From Candidatus Daviesbacteria bacterium RIFCSPHIGHO2_01_FULL_40_11 (GTDB lineage Bacteria; Patescibacteriota; Microgenomatia; Daviesbacterales; UBA10151): a DNA stretch of 41,860 nt. Positions 9,223 to 18,093 of the stretch are shown here, piece by piece; position 1 is the stretch's first letter; each line of letters opens with the position of its first letter. The stretch lies in NCBI GenBank assembly GCA_001776635.1, contig MFCP01000008.1, positions 1 through 41,860 on the forward strand. The letters run 5' to 3'. The notes beneath the pieces were generated by a model. It was not told the DNA's origin. It ran no database searches and saw nothing but the letters and a program-made list of their open reading frames with translations. Made by a program: the position numbers and the translations under genes.

Positions 9223-9260
9223 AAAAATACTAACACCCCTCTTTTTAGATATCAGTAAGA

Positions 9261-9288
9261 TTGCTTACGTTTCTGTTTCTGCTATAAT
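9261..9288 (+). promoter_or_regulatory. Sigma70-type promoter, TTGCTT-N16-TATAAT, close to the ATG at 9298
   Basis: ttgctt 9261-9266, tataat 9283-9288; predicted start site at or just before the start codon. Confidence 0.6.
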
Positions 9289-9297
9289 ATCCGCCCT

Positions 9298-10362
9298 ATG
9301 TTTTGGGTAATCCTGTCCACCATATTAATAACTTTATTGACCACTGCTTTTTATCTAGGTTCCATCAATGGTCAGTTGCTCATCTCTCCCCAACTCAGCT
9401 CATCTGAGATGACACCTTTACCGACAACCTCGCCTACCCCAGCCATATCTCTTGCCAAACCTCCTCCCGTCAAAATTATTCCTCAAAAACTTCAGGTTTT
9501 CCAAACCTTTAATAACTGCGGCCCGGCCGCTCTTTCCATGGCCCTGTCATATTTTGGGATAAATGAGTCACAACAAAAATTAGGCAATGAGCTGCGTCCT
9601 TACCAAAATCCCCAGGGAGACAATGATGACAAATCAGTCACTTTAGACGAACTGGCAGGTAAAGCAAAAGAATACGGGTTGCTGACCTATCATCGGCCGG
9701 CTGGCGACATTGGGCAAATGAAACTCTTTATTTCTTATGATATGCCGGTAATTGCCCGCACCTGGCTAAAGCAGGGAGATGACATCGGTCACTACCGCCT
9801 TGTCCGAGGATACGATGATAACCTAGGGCAAATTATCCAAGACGACTCTTTGCAAGGAGCAAATTTAAAGTACACTTATGAAGATTTTTTAAAGCTTTGG
9901 CAAGGATTTAACTATGAATACTTAGTGCTGGTACCAAAGGAAAAGAGAGCTGTTGCAGAAGCTATTTTAGGTGAGAGTTTAGATGAGAAAGTTGCCTGGG
10001 AAGAGGCTTTAACAACTGCCCGGAGGGAGCTTGTCCAAGATCCTGATAATATCTTTACCAAATTTAATCTTTCGGTAGCCTATTATTATTTAGGCGATTT
10101 CCAAAGATCAGTGGAAACTTTTGAAAGTGTGGAGGGAAGACTTCCTTTCAGAATGTTGTGGTATCAGATTGAACCGATTCTAGCCTATCAAAAATTAAAA
10201 AATTATACCAGAGTTTTTCAGCTGACAGATAAAATTTTGAATACCTACAACCGGGCTTTTTCCGAGCTTTATCAAATCAGAGGAGAAATTTACCAAGAGC
10301 TGGGCAAAGTTGATTTAGCCGAAGCCGAATTTGGAAAGGCGCGATTTTACAAACCTACTTAA
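9298..10362 (+). CDS. C39-like peptidase family protein with C-terminal TPR repeats
   Basis: QTFNNCGPAALSMALSYFG (Cys region), DIGHYRLVRGYDD (His region), TPR-like NIFTKFNLSVAYYYLGDFQRSVETF. Confidence 0.85.
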   Translation: MFWVILSTILITLLTTAFYLGSINGQLLISPQLSSSEMTPLPTTSPTPAISLAKPPPVKIIPQKLQVFQTFNNCGPAALSMALSYFGINESQQKLGNELRPYQNPQGDNDDKSVTLDELAGKAKEYGLLTYHRPAGDIGQMKLFISYDMPVIARTWLKQGDDIGHYRLVRGYDDNLGQIIQDDSLQGANLKYTYEDFLKLWQGFNYEYLVLVPKEKRAVAEAILGESLDEKVAWEEALTTARRELVQDPDNIFTKFNLSVAYYYLGDFQRSVETFESVEGRLPFRMLWYQIEPILAYQKLKNYTRVFQLTDKILNTYNRAFSELYQIRGEIYQELGKVDLAEAEFGKARFYKPT

Positions 10363-11401
10363 GAATTTTATCAAAGAACTCTACTGAGCGGTTAAGAGCC
10401 AAAGATAAATTCCGGGAGAGATTATGGTCATCCCCTTCATATGTATAAAATTCTACACTTTGGCCTGCATTTTTCATTGCCTCATTTAACCTTTCACTAA
10501 AAAGTAATGGCACATCTTGATCCGAAGTCCCGTGGTGAAGTTGTAAGGGTCCGGAAATATCTTTAACAAAAGATATCGGTGAGATAGACTGCCAAAATGC
10601 CGGATTTTTATCAGTATTGCCGTACTTGTCAATCAGCGCCTGCCTGCCAGGTCTTCTGAAAGCCCGTTCGCTTTCGGACAGCATAAAGGGTCTGGCCCTT
10701 CTCCAGTTTTTGATCATGTCATCGTATGATGCCACTACCCCGGCCCAAATCACCCCGGCTTTAATATCTTCGGTCACCACCATAGAGCGCAAAGTGATAC
10801 TTCCTCCCATTGAGTGTCCCCACATGCCGATTTTGTCCGGATTTACATTGGGGTATTTTTTGACAGAGGCAACAGCGTTTAAAACATCAGTGGTATAAGC
10901 CGTAGAATAATATGCCCCTTCGGGGTTGCCTTCAGAATCTCCGTGTCCCCGGTAGTCCGGTTTAAAAACAATGTAACCATTGCGGGAAAAGATGTCTGTA
11001 TAAGCAGCGTAACGCCCGGTGGTGGAATACTGCGCCGGAGGGATATAGCCATGGTTAAATATAATCACCGGCCACCCGCCGACCGGTTGGTTACCTTGGG
11101 GTACGGTTAGGAGAGCGTAAATTTTCAAGCCTTCGGATCTGTAAGAAGCCAGGTACTGTCTGTAGTTACTGCCGGATGCAAGATCCCTTTCGATAGTAAT
11201 CTCGCTACCAGGATATTCCTTCTTTCTCATGTCGGCAATCTGCAAAGGGTGGACATCTTCTTGCTGTTGGGATGGCTGGATTACAGTCCCAGGGTTTTCC
11301 AGAGAGGGGTTATTACCTGATTTTCTAACAGAAACCACTCCCACCAGTAACAAAGCCGAAACTACCAATAAACCAATTACCAACTTTTTGCTGGAACTCA
11401 T
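10355..11401 (-). CDS. Alpha/beta hydrolase (prolyl oligopeptidase/dienelactone hydrolase-like), secreted
   Basis: VIIFNHGY, GMWGHSMGG nucleophile elbow, LQLHHGTSDQDVP, EGDDHNLS. Confidence 0.9.
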   Translation of the reverse strand: MSSSKKLVIGLLVVSALLLVGVVSVRKSGNNPSLENPGTVIQPSQQQEDVHPLQIADMRKKEYPGSEITIERDLASGSNYRQYLASYRSEGLKIYALLTVPQGNQPVGGWPVIIFNHGYIPPAQYSTTGRYAAYTDIFSRNGYIVFKPDYRGHGDSEGNPEGAYYSTAYTTDVLNAVASVKKYPNVNPDKIGMWGHSMGGSITLRSMVVTEDIKAGVIWAGVVASYDDMIKNWRRARPFMLSESERAFRRPGRQALIDKYGNTDKNPAFWQSISPISFVKDISGPLQLHHGTSDQDVPLLFSERLNEAMKNAGQSVEFYTYEGDDHNLSRNLSLALNRSVEFFDKILK

Positions 11402-12576
11402 ATTTTTGAAGGATCAATTTTGATTATTTTATCGTCGCCTTCTTGGACCCGGCCTCTTCCGTCACGGTTGCTGGTGGTAATATAGAGGAAATTATCCGGC
11501 CCTAAGACTACATCACGAATCCTGCCAAACTGTTCCTTAAATTGTTCTTTCAGAGTTCCCGTGGAGATGTCATATTGAAAAAGTGCCTCACCACGAAGTC
11601 CTCCAAAGAATATTTTTTCTTCCAAGAAAGCTGTCCCAGCCGGAGCCCAGGTGCTGGAGCCGGAATTTATCACCGGAGTTTCTAAGCCATCTCTTTTTTC
11701 ATCTCCCTGAATAGTTGGCCAGCCATAATTTTTTCCCATTTCTATTAAATTGAGCTCATCTTTAGTGGATGGTCCATGCTCTGTTGCCCAAAGCCGGCCC
11801 TGGCTATCCCAAGCTAGTCCCTGAGGGTTCCGGTGACCATATGAGTAGACCAAATTACCAAAAGGATTTCCGGGTGCTGCGCTCCCCTCGTCTGTTACCC
11901 GCAAAATCTTTCCTGCCAGAGAATTTCTATCTTGTGCTCGGGAAGGATTCCCCGCATCTCCGGTGGTAATGTATAAGAAGTTATCAGAGCCGAACTTAAT
12001 CCTTCCGCCATTATGATTGGCTGCCCCTGGAATGTTGTTTACAATAACTTGCTCATTTACTAACTTTCCGTTCTCAAACTTAAATCTTACTACTTTATTT
12101 AATGTATTATCTCCAGTGCTAGAGTAAGTATAGTAAAGATAAACATAGCCGTTTTCTGCAAAATCAGGATGGAGAGTAATCCCCAACAGCCCACCTTCGC
12201 CGATATGTTTGACAGCAGAAATGGTGACAACTGGCGTGGGTGAGAGCTTACCATTTTTATCAATCATTCGAACCCGCCCGGTCCGTTCTGTAAAAAGGAT
12301 ACTTTTATTAGGGAGAAATACCAAACCCCAGGGAATTTCCAAATTTTGAGCAATTACTGTTATTTGAGCAGACTGATTTTGGTCCGGGCATGGAGCAAAT
12401 TCACAATTCGGCGGTACTCTTCCCACAGCCGAGCCGTCCGGACAGATTTTGGCTTCCTGAGTACAGACAATACCATCACCAGAAGGTTCCTTTTCAAAAA
12501 AATTCTTACCAGAGAGTATTGCACCCAAGGTAATCAGGGAAATCACTACTACGGCCGTTATTATTTTGGGAGACAT
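11398..12576 (-). CDS. PQQ-dependent glucose/sorbosone dehydrogenase-like protein
   Basis: NLEIPWGLVFLPNKSILFTERTGRVRMID, HNGGRIKFGSDNFLYITTGDAG, YSYGHRNPQGLAWDSQGRLWATEHGP. Confidence 0.93.
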   Translation of the reverse strand: MSPKIITAVVVISLITLGAILSGKNFFEKEPSGDGIVCTQEAKICPDGSAVGRVPPNCEFAPCPDQNQSAQITVIAQNLEIPWGLVFLPNKSILFTERTGRVRMIDKNGKLSPTPVVTISAVKHIGEGGLLGITLHPDFAENGYVYLYYTYSSTGDNTLNKVVRFKFENGKLVNEQVIVNNIPGAANHNGGRIKFGSDNFLYITTGDAGNPSRAQDRNSLAGKILRVTDEGSAAPGNPFGNLVYSYGHRNPQGLAWDSQGRLWATEHGPSTKDELNLIEMGKNYGWPTIQGDEKRDGLETPVINSGSSTWAPAGTAFLEEKIFFGGLRGEALFQYDISTGTLKEQFKEQFGRIRDVVLGPDNFLYITTSNRDGRGRVQEGDDKIIKIDPSKI

Positions 12577-12597
12577 TTGGTATAATAATTATATCAA

Positions 12598-13338
12598 ATG
12601 AAAACCTATGCGATACTGGCTATTCCTATCCTGGCCTTTTTTGTCATGTTATTTGTCTACACCAAAGCAGTCGGCCCAATCCCCTTTTCTGTTAGTAGCG
12701 TTACTACTTCCAAGACGGATACTTTTAATGTAACAGGGGAAGGTATAGTGGTTGCAAAGCCGGATATAGCTACCTTAAGTGTTGGTATTACAGCCCAGGC
12801 CTCTACAGTCAAGACAGCCCAAGACCAGATAAGTTCTGCCATCAATAAAGTCTCTGATGCCATTAAAAAGCTGGGGATTGAACAAAAAGATATCCAAACA
12901 CAAAATTATCAAATCAACCCCAATTATGACTTCCAGGGTCCTACCCAGCGGATTACCGGCTACTCCGCCTCTACCAACCTGTCAATAAAGGTCCGAAACA
13001 TTGACTTGGTGAACCAGGTAATTGATTCTGCCACCGAAAACGGCGCAAATCAGGTAGGTGGAATCAATTTTGATGTGGATGATAAAGCTAAGGTGGAAAA
13101 TGAGGCCAGGCAGAAAGCAGTAACCGCAGCTAAAACAAAGGCTGAAAACGCAGCCAAAATTGCCGGATTTAGGCTGGGTAGGCTGGTAAATTATTCGGAA
13201 AATTTTGAAGGAGAACCTAGGCCAATCCCTCTTCGGGTAAGTGCCGGGGCACCGGAAGTTCAAGAACTTGAAACAGCAGTGGAGCCAGGATCCTCTGAAA
13301 TCAGGGTGGTAGTTACCTTAAGCTACGAAATTTTCTAA
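12598..13338 (+). CDS. SIMPL (DUF541) domain protein
   Basis: FNVTGEGIVVAKPDIATLSVGITAQASTVKTAQ...IQTQNYQINPNYDF...GYSASTNLSIKVRNID. Confidence 0.92.
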   Translation: MKTYAILAIPILAFFVMLFVYTKAVGPIPFSVSSVTTSKTDTFNVTGEGIVVAKPDIATLSVGITAQASTVKTAQDQISSAINKVSDAIKKLGIEQKDIQTQNYQINPNYDFQGPTQRITGYSASTNLSIKVRNIDLVNQVIDSATENGANQVGGINFDVDDKAKVENEARQKAVTAAKTKAENAAKIAGFRLGRLVNYSENFEGEPRPIPLRVSAGAPEVQELETAVEPGSSEIRVVVTLSYEIF

Positions 13339-13547
13339 ATATCCTTTATCTCCTTGGCAAAAGGTCTTTGTTGATCTCTGTCAAAGCCTATCTCGTAGAC
13401 TTTACTACTTGGTAATCTAGCAGATAACTCATCAAAATAGTCTCCCCTGTTTCCATAGATCCGGTGAGAGCCCGAGTCCATCCTCCTCAGGCCTGAAAAT
13501 GCCCTTGAAATGAACTGGCCAAATTCAACTTTTCCCATACCTAACAT
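13335..13547 (-). CDS. Small hypothetical protein
   Basis: 70 aa ORF filling the gap convergent to the SIMPL gene; no recognised motif. Confidence 0.35.
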   Translation of the reverse strand: MLGMGKVEFGQFISRAFSGLRRMDSGSHRIYGNRGDYFDELSARLPSSKVYEIGFDRDQQRPFAKEIKDI

Positions 13548-13625
13548 TTACGATATTTAAGATTTAGTTCAAAGTCAAGGGAGCAATTGAAAAAGGTAGA
13601 GTACTTCAGATAGAATATGGAATAC

Positions 13626-13700
13626 GCGGGTGTAATTCAGCGGTAGAATGTCACTTTTCCAAAGTGAACGTCAGGGGTCCGACTCCCCTCACCCGCTCCA
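13626..13700 (+). tRNA. tRNA-Gly(TCC), CCA encoded
   Basis: Acceptor gcgggtg/cacccgc, anticodon stem-loop tcacttttccaaagtga, T-arm aggggtccgactcccct (TCC instead of TTC in the T-loop), tcca end. Confidence 0.92.
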
Positions 13701-13718
13701 GACGGGGCAGTTTACCTC

Positions 13719-14525
13719 CTAGGATATTGAAGCCACTGTTGTGTTTATACTTCGTCTTTTTCTCCAAAGCAAAAAGATTAGAGTTAATGCCGCAATAAGG
13801 GAGGCAGCATAATTTATAGCTATTTTGGATGGATCCATCGTTTTGTTTATAAAAGAAGCTAGGAAATGAAATATTAAGAAAAGATAAGTAAAGAAATACA
13901 GATTTGATAAATTCATCATTTTTCCTCGTATCACAAACCAAATTAATATTAAAATTACTCCTAAATCATTTTGCTGGCTAAAAACAACTATCAAAGAAGC
14001 TAAAATAATTAGGACAGTCTTCTCTAGATGTTTTAAACCTAATCCTGCTACCAATTTTCCCACCTGTCCATATTTCTTTATTAAAATCAACATAATGATT
14101 AGAACAGATCCTAATATTAATGAATCTGGATAAGCAAAAGGAATCAGCCCTGCCATCAATACATAAAGAATCAATAGATACAAAATTGACAGAATATAAC
14201 CGATCTTTCCTAAAAATGGTCGTTTTTCTCCAGGAATTAAAAAGTTAGTTAAAAGATAGGGAAAAGTTACGGTTACTGCGCTGTGGCCTAAAGCCAGAAG
14301 AAGTGTTAAAAAGAAGGGATTTTTGATATAAAAAGCCTCTTCCAAAATACCATAAAGTATGCCAATAAGAAAAATGCCCAGAATGGATAGTTTTTTTCTG
14401 AGAATAATATCTGCCACGACGGCTAACTGTATTAAATAATAGGAAAAAGAAAAGATGACTGTACTAAGATCTATCCTATTAAAAAGAGTAGAAACCGTTA
14501 CAATCTCAGCTGAAAACCAACCCAA
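13719..14525 (-). CDS. Hypothetical multi-TM membrane protein
   Basis: Hydrophobic 268 aa ORF; start uncertain, since the frame stays open upstream of the TTG at 14525. Confidence 0.6.
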   Translation of the reverse strand: MGWFSAEIVTVSTLFNRIDLSTVIFSFSYYLIQLAVVADIILRKKLSILGIFLIGILYGILEEAFYIKNPFFLTLLLALGHSAVTVTFPYLLTNFLIPGEKRPFLGKIGYILSILYLLILYVLMAGLIPFAYPDSLILGSVLIIMLILIKKYGQVGKLVAGLGLKHLEKTVLIILASLIVVFSQQNDLGVILILIWFVIRGKMMNLSNLYFFTYLFLIFHFLASFINKTMDPSKIAINYAASLIAALTLIFLLWRKRRSINTTVASIS

Positions 14526-14629
14526 GAATCCAAATAACCAGACCCACTTAGGAAATAGAAAATACTTTTGTTTGATGGAAAATTTCCCCTATTACTCTTT
14601 TTAACAAAATATATATTACAATTCAACCC

Positions 14630-14763
14630 TCGACTGCCTGATACGCTCTCATCAATTTGTTAAAATGAGACAGGTAGTTGAGCAGGATTAGTTCAAAATA
14701 ATTTGCGTGTCCTGCTCATTCACTTTGTGAATGAGCGAGGCTCGCCCAAAGGGCGGCCCGCTC
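14630..14763 (+). promoter_or_regulatory. Chain of four consecutive, partly overlapping inverted repeats ahead of the GIY-YIG gene
   Basis: tcgactgcctg/caggtagttga (14630-14640/14671-14681); gagcagga/tcctgctc (14680-14687/14710-14717); gctcattcac-ttt-gtgaatgagc (14714-14736); gagcg-a-ggc-t-cgccc-aaa-gggcg-gcc-cgctc (14733-14763). Confidence 0.7.
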
Positions 14764-14769
14764 TCCATA

Positions 14770-15018
14770 ATGTATTTCATTTACGTTCTACAAAGCCTTA
14801 AAGATCAGAGAACATATGTTGGTTATACAGATAATGTAGAAAGAAGATTTATTCAACATAACTCTGGTTATGTGAGATCTACCAAACACAGAATTCCTTT
14901 TAAATTGCTTTTTACTGAGAATTTTTTAACATCTGCAGAGGTAAAGAAACGTGAGTTATATTGGAAAAGTGGAGCAGGTAGGCGAAAACTAAAGGACTAT
15001 TTTCAAAAGGGTTGCTAA
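14770..15018 (+). CDS. GIY-YIG nuclease domain protein (UPF0213-like)
   Basis: MYFIYVLQSLKDQRTYVGYTDNVERRFIQHNSG...ELYWKSGAGRRKLKDYF; start moved to the internal ATG at 14770. Confidence 0.93.
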   Translation: MYFIYVLQSLKDQRTYVGYTDNVERRFIQHNSGYVRSTKHRIPFKLLFTENFLTSAEVKKRELYWKSGAGRRKLKDYFQKGC

Positions 15019-15121
15019 AATTAGTTAAAATTCGATCCTATAACCAAGAACCCTAACGGGAATCGAACTAGCCAGTAATTTGCATTTTGCTTGAGTAACT
15101 AATAAACTATCTTTATAAGAT

Positions 15122-16291
15122 ATGAGAATATCTCTAAGTAAGCAAGATATATTTAATGAGTTAAAAGCATTTGTAGCTGCCATAGGAGTCTGGACACTAA
15201 CTTCCTTAGTTTTAATGCTTATTACCTCATTTATTTTCGGAGTAACCCCAAATAAAATCGGTATTCTAGCAACTATTATTGGATTGGCTGCAGGTATCTT
15301 CGTCGCGTACACCATAAATGATCGTAAAATTCCTAAATTAACATTGGGAATGATGATTATTGTAGGCGCTATATTTTATATTCTTACCTCTTTTATCGGC
15401 AGATCAATGGTGTTTGGTCCAGGAATGGAACCATCTTATAAAGATAGAGAAGGAATCTGGGTGGATCGTTTTACAGTTGAGTTTAACAAACCAAAACGAG
15501 GAGATGTCGTTTTGGTGCAAAATTCATCAGGCGGAGATTCTATTAAAAGAGTTATTGGTCTCCCTGGTGAAGAAATTAAACTGCTTGGTAGCATGGTAGT
15601 TATCAACGGAGATAGCGTTCTCGTGGAACCCTATGTAAAAACTACGGAAAGATGTGCTATGGGGGTTTCTTTTATCAATCCCTATGTGTCTACATACAAA
15701 CTTGATTCCTATGAATATCTTGTTTTATCCGATAATAACAGATTAGAATTGCAACCTCCGACTGTAGTTTCACAAACAAATATAATAGGCAGGGTTCTTG
15801 GACAGAAAGGCCAACCTACCATAACTAAACTATCACCTACTGGATTAAAAGAATATAATAATCCAGAATTAAAAATAAGTTTTCAATATTCATCGGGTTG
15901 TTTAGTCGAAAGTAAAGAGAAAAATAAAATAACAGTTAAAGAATCGCAATCAGGCTCTGCATTGTTAGATATCACTTTATTTGCACAAAACCCTAAAAGA
16001 CTGACTACAGAGGAGTGGATAAATGATAATTATAAAGTTGTTGAGAGTATCTATTGCAAGCAAAATGAAAATTGTCGTGTAAGACCAGGGGATAAAATTT
16101 TTCAAATTACAGAAAGGTTCACTATTGATGATTTACAATATGTGGCTGGTAGTTATAAAGATTCTAAGTACCTAGGGAAGGATTTAACTACAGGATATGG
16201 TCTTTTTGTTGCTGCGGGAGATAACGTTTATTTGATTAGTTCAGGTACTGATAAAAAACTCCTAGAAACTATTAACTTTTTACAACAATAG
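15122..16291 (+). CDS. Signal peptidase I (S26)-like protein, probably catalytically altered, with extra C-terminal domain
   Basis: VFGPGMEPSYKDREGIWVDRF, RGDVVLVQN, GDSIKRVIGLPGEEIKLLGSMVVING follow S26 boxes; the box B Ser is Gly. Confidence 0.8.
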   Translation: MRISLSKQDIFNELKAFVAAIGVWTLTSLVLMLITSFIFGVTPNKIGILATIIGLAAGIFVAYTINDRKIPKLTLGMMIIVGAIFYILTSFIGRSMVFGPGMEPSYKDREGIWVDRFTVEFNKPKRGDVVLVQNSSGGDSIKRVIGLPGEEIKLLGSMVVINGDSVLVEPYVKTTERCAMGVSFINPYVSTYKLDSYEYLVLSDNNRLELQPPTVVSQTNIIGRVLGQKGQPTITKLSPTGLKEYNNPELKISFQYSSGCLVESKEKNKITVKESQSGSALLDITLFAQNPKRLTTEEWINDNYKVVESIYCKQNENCRVRPGDKIFQITERFTIDDLQYVAGSYKDSKYLGKDLTTGYGLFVAAGDNVYLISSGTDKKLLETINFLQQ

Positions 16292-16294
16292 TTA

Positions 16295-16531
16295 TTGTAC
16301 TTTATTGTACATAAAAAACTAGTTACTGGACAAGAATTAAAAGGGGTTACTAACACTTATTTTGAGGAAGGAGGAAATTTTAAGGTAAAATTAGCCTCCA
16401 ATTCGTATAAAAAATCTGGTAAAATAGGCGAGGAGCTAAATTCTTGGATAAATTCTGGCAGTCTGGCTAAGATCACGTCAGGAGCTCACGGATCTCTGAT
16501 TCTTTCACTTTTGGGTGCACATTTAAGATGA
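16295..16531 (+). CDS. Small hypothetical protein
   Basis: 78 aa ORF beginning at a TTG immediately after the S26-like gene; no recognised motif. Confidence 0.4.
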   Translation: MYFIVHKKLVTGQELKGVTNTYFEEGGNFKVKLASNSYKKSGKIGEELNSWINSGSLAKITSGAHGSLILSLLGAHLR

Positions 16532-16552
16532 TTAGATGGTACAATACTGTCT

Positions 16553-17137
16553 ATGGGAAATTTTAACCGTGGTGATCGTGGCGGCAGATCCGGTGGAGCT
16601 TTTGAAAGACGTGGCTACAGTGACAGAGGTAGAAGAGGGCCTGTAGAGATGCACCGTGCAGTTTGTGATAATTGCAGAAAGAATTGTGAAGTGCCTTTCC
16701 GGCCAACCAGCGGCAAGCCTATTTTTTGCAATGATTGTTTTCAAAGCAACCGTGGTTCTGACTCAAGAAGATCTACTAATTCTGATGACCGGCAAATGTT
16801 TGAAGCAGTTTGTGATGAGTGTGGACAAAGTTGCAAGGTGCCTTTTCAGCCAAGCGACGGAAAGCCGGTTTATTGTAGCAACTGTTTTGGAGAGAAAAAG
16901 GGAGCCGGAAACAGAAACAGAGAACAATCTCAACCTCAATACAAAAACCAGCTTGCGGAGTTAAATAATAAACTGGATAGAATATTACTAATGCTAGCTC
17001 CTAATGCTTTTGAAACAGCAGTTCCGGTAGTTGCTGAGGAGATAGTGATTGATGAAGTATCTGACCAACCGATTGAAGAACAAGTTGTTGAAGAAAAAAT
17101 AAAAGCACCTAAGAAAAAATCCTCAAAAAAGAAATAA
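16553..17137 (+). CDS. RGG-rich protein with two tandem CxxC...CxxC zinc-ribbon repeats
   Basis: VCDNCRKNCEVPFRPTSGKPIFCNDCF and VCDECGQSCKVPFQPSDGKPVYCSNCF; RG-rich N terminus, Lys-rich tail. Confidence 0.85.
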   Translation: MGNFNRGDRGGRSGGAFERRGYSDRGRRGPVEMHRAVCDNCRKNCEVPFRPTSGKPIFCNDCFQSNRGSDSRRSTNSDDRQMFEAVCDECGQSCKVPFQPSDGKPVYCSNCFGEKKGAGNRNREQSQPQYKNQLAELNNKLDRILLMLAPNAFETAVPVVAEEIVIDEVSDQPIEEQVVEEKIKAPKKKSSKKK

Positions 17138-17171
17138 TCTTTCTTAAATTTTCCTTGCCCGCTCAGAAATG

Positions 17172-17200
17172 TTGAAAAACAAAACCAATCCTGCTAAAGT
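17172..17200 (+). promoter_or_regulatory. Sigma70-type promoter TTGAAA-N17-TAAAGT
   Basis: ttgaaa 17172-17177, taaagt 17195-17200, ATG at 17209. Confidence 0.5.
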
Positions 17201-17208
17201 CACAACCT

Positions 17209-18072
17209 ATGGCAGTTGAAGATTTAACAGAACCACTTTCACGAATTTATGGTTCTAGTGCTATCTATGTTGAACAGATTGAAAAACTTGGTGAAAAAAA
17301 TGGAACCAAGAGCGCAAGATGTTTTTATACTGTTTCTTCCATCCATGCCAATCGCCCAGATGACCCGCCTGCTTTAGACGGATTCGAACCGCATACAAAC
17401 GGAAAACCTGTCGGTATCCTAAATGTTACACCCGGACATACAGTTGGCCACTTTAAACAAACTCCGGTATTCCCTGGGCATAAAGGAATTAGGGCAGCAG
17501 TAGCATACGTTGATACGTTTGTGAATTCTTCTGTCCCTTACCATTTACATCCTAATCAGGTACGTTTGTCCAGCTTTGATAGTGTAGTTTTTAAAGGCTT
17601 CGTACTTCCCGGTACCCAATTAAAAGTGTTTGAATCAGGAGATGATTTAAGACGTCGGACGTTAGATATTGAAATCAAAAAAGGTGATGATGTTATAACC
17701 GAAATTAATGGATTAAGAGTTATTTTCCATCCTACTGAAAGACCACTTCTAGCTGCACTTTTAGAAGACCAGCTTATAGAAGCTATGGTTCAGTCAGCTG
17801 CTGCAACAGCGCTTGATTTAAATCAAGAATTAGATGGAATACCTATGTTTCAGAGCATAGGCAGGACAAGTTTTTCCTTTGACCGAGCGCTAGAAGGTTT
17901 AACAGTAGAAATGAGGACAGAAACTACTGCTGCTGACAAAAGGGGGTTCATAGGAAATGTTAAAGCCTATGTAGATAGGAAAGAAATCGCCCAGAGTTTT
18001 GATACGAAAGCTATGATCATTACGAAAAGAATAGCCGAAAGAATGATGGGAATCAAGCTTGACAAAAGTTAA
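17209..18072 (+). CDS. Double-hotdog 3-hydroxyacyl-ACP dehydratase-like (FabZ/FabA-like) protein
   Basis: HTVGHFKQTPVFPGHKGIRAAVAYVDTF resembles GHFPGxPVFPGV; second hotdog LIEAMVQSAAATAL...FIGNVKAYVDRKEIAQSFDTKAMI. Confidence 0.75.
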   Translation: MAVEDLTEPLSRIYGSSAIYVEQIEKLGEKNGTKSARCFYTVSSIHANRPDDPPALDGFEPHTNGKPVGILNVTPGHTVGHFKQTPVFPGHKGIRAAVAYVDTFVNSSVPYHLHPNQVRLSSFDSVVFKGFVLPGTQLKVFESGDDLRRRTLDIEIKKGDDVITEINGLRVIFHPTERPLLAALLEDQLIEAMVQSAAATALDLNQELDGIPMFQSIGRTSFSFDRALEGLTVEMRTETTAADKRGFIGNVKAYVDRKEIAQSFDTKAMIITKRIAERMMGIKLDKS

Positions 18073-18093
18073 TATATAGGATAAAACTCATTT

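Noticed and set aside
14630-15018. Group I intron with GIY-YIG homing endonuclease
   Set aside because: No P/Q/R/S core or split host gene recognised; the ORF looks UPF0213-like rather than intron-encoded.
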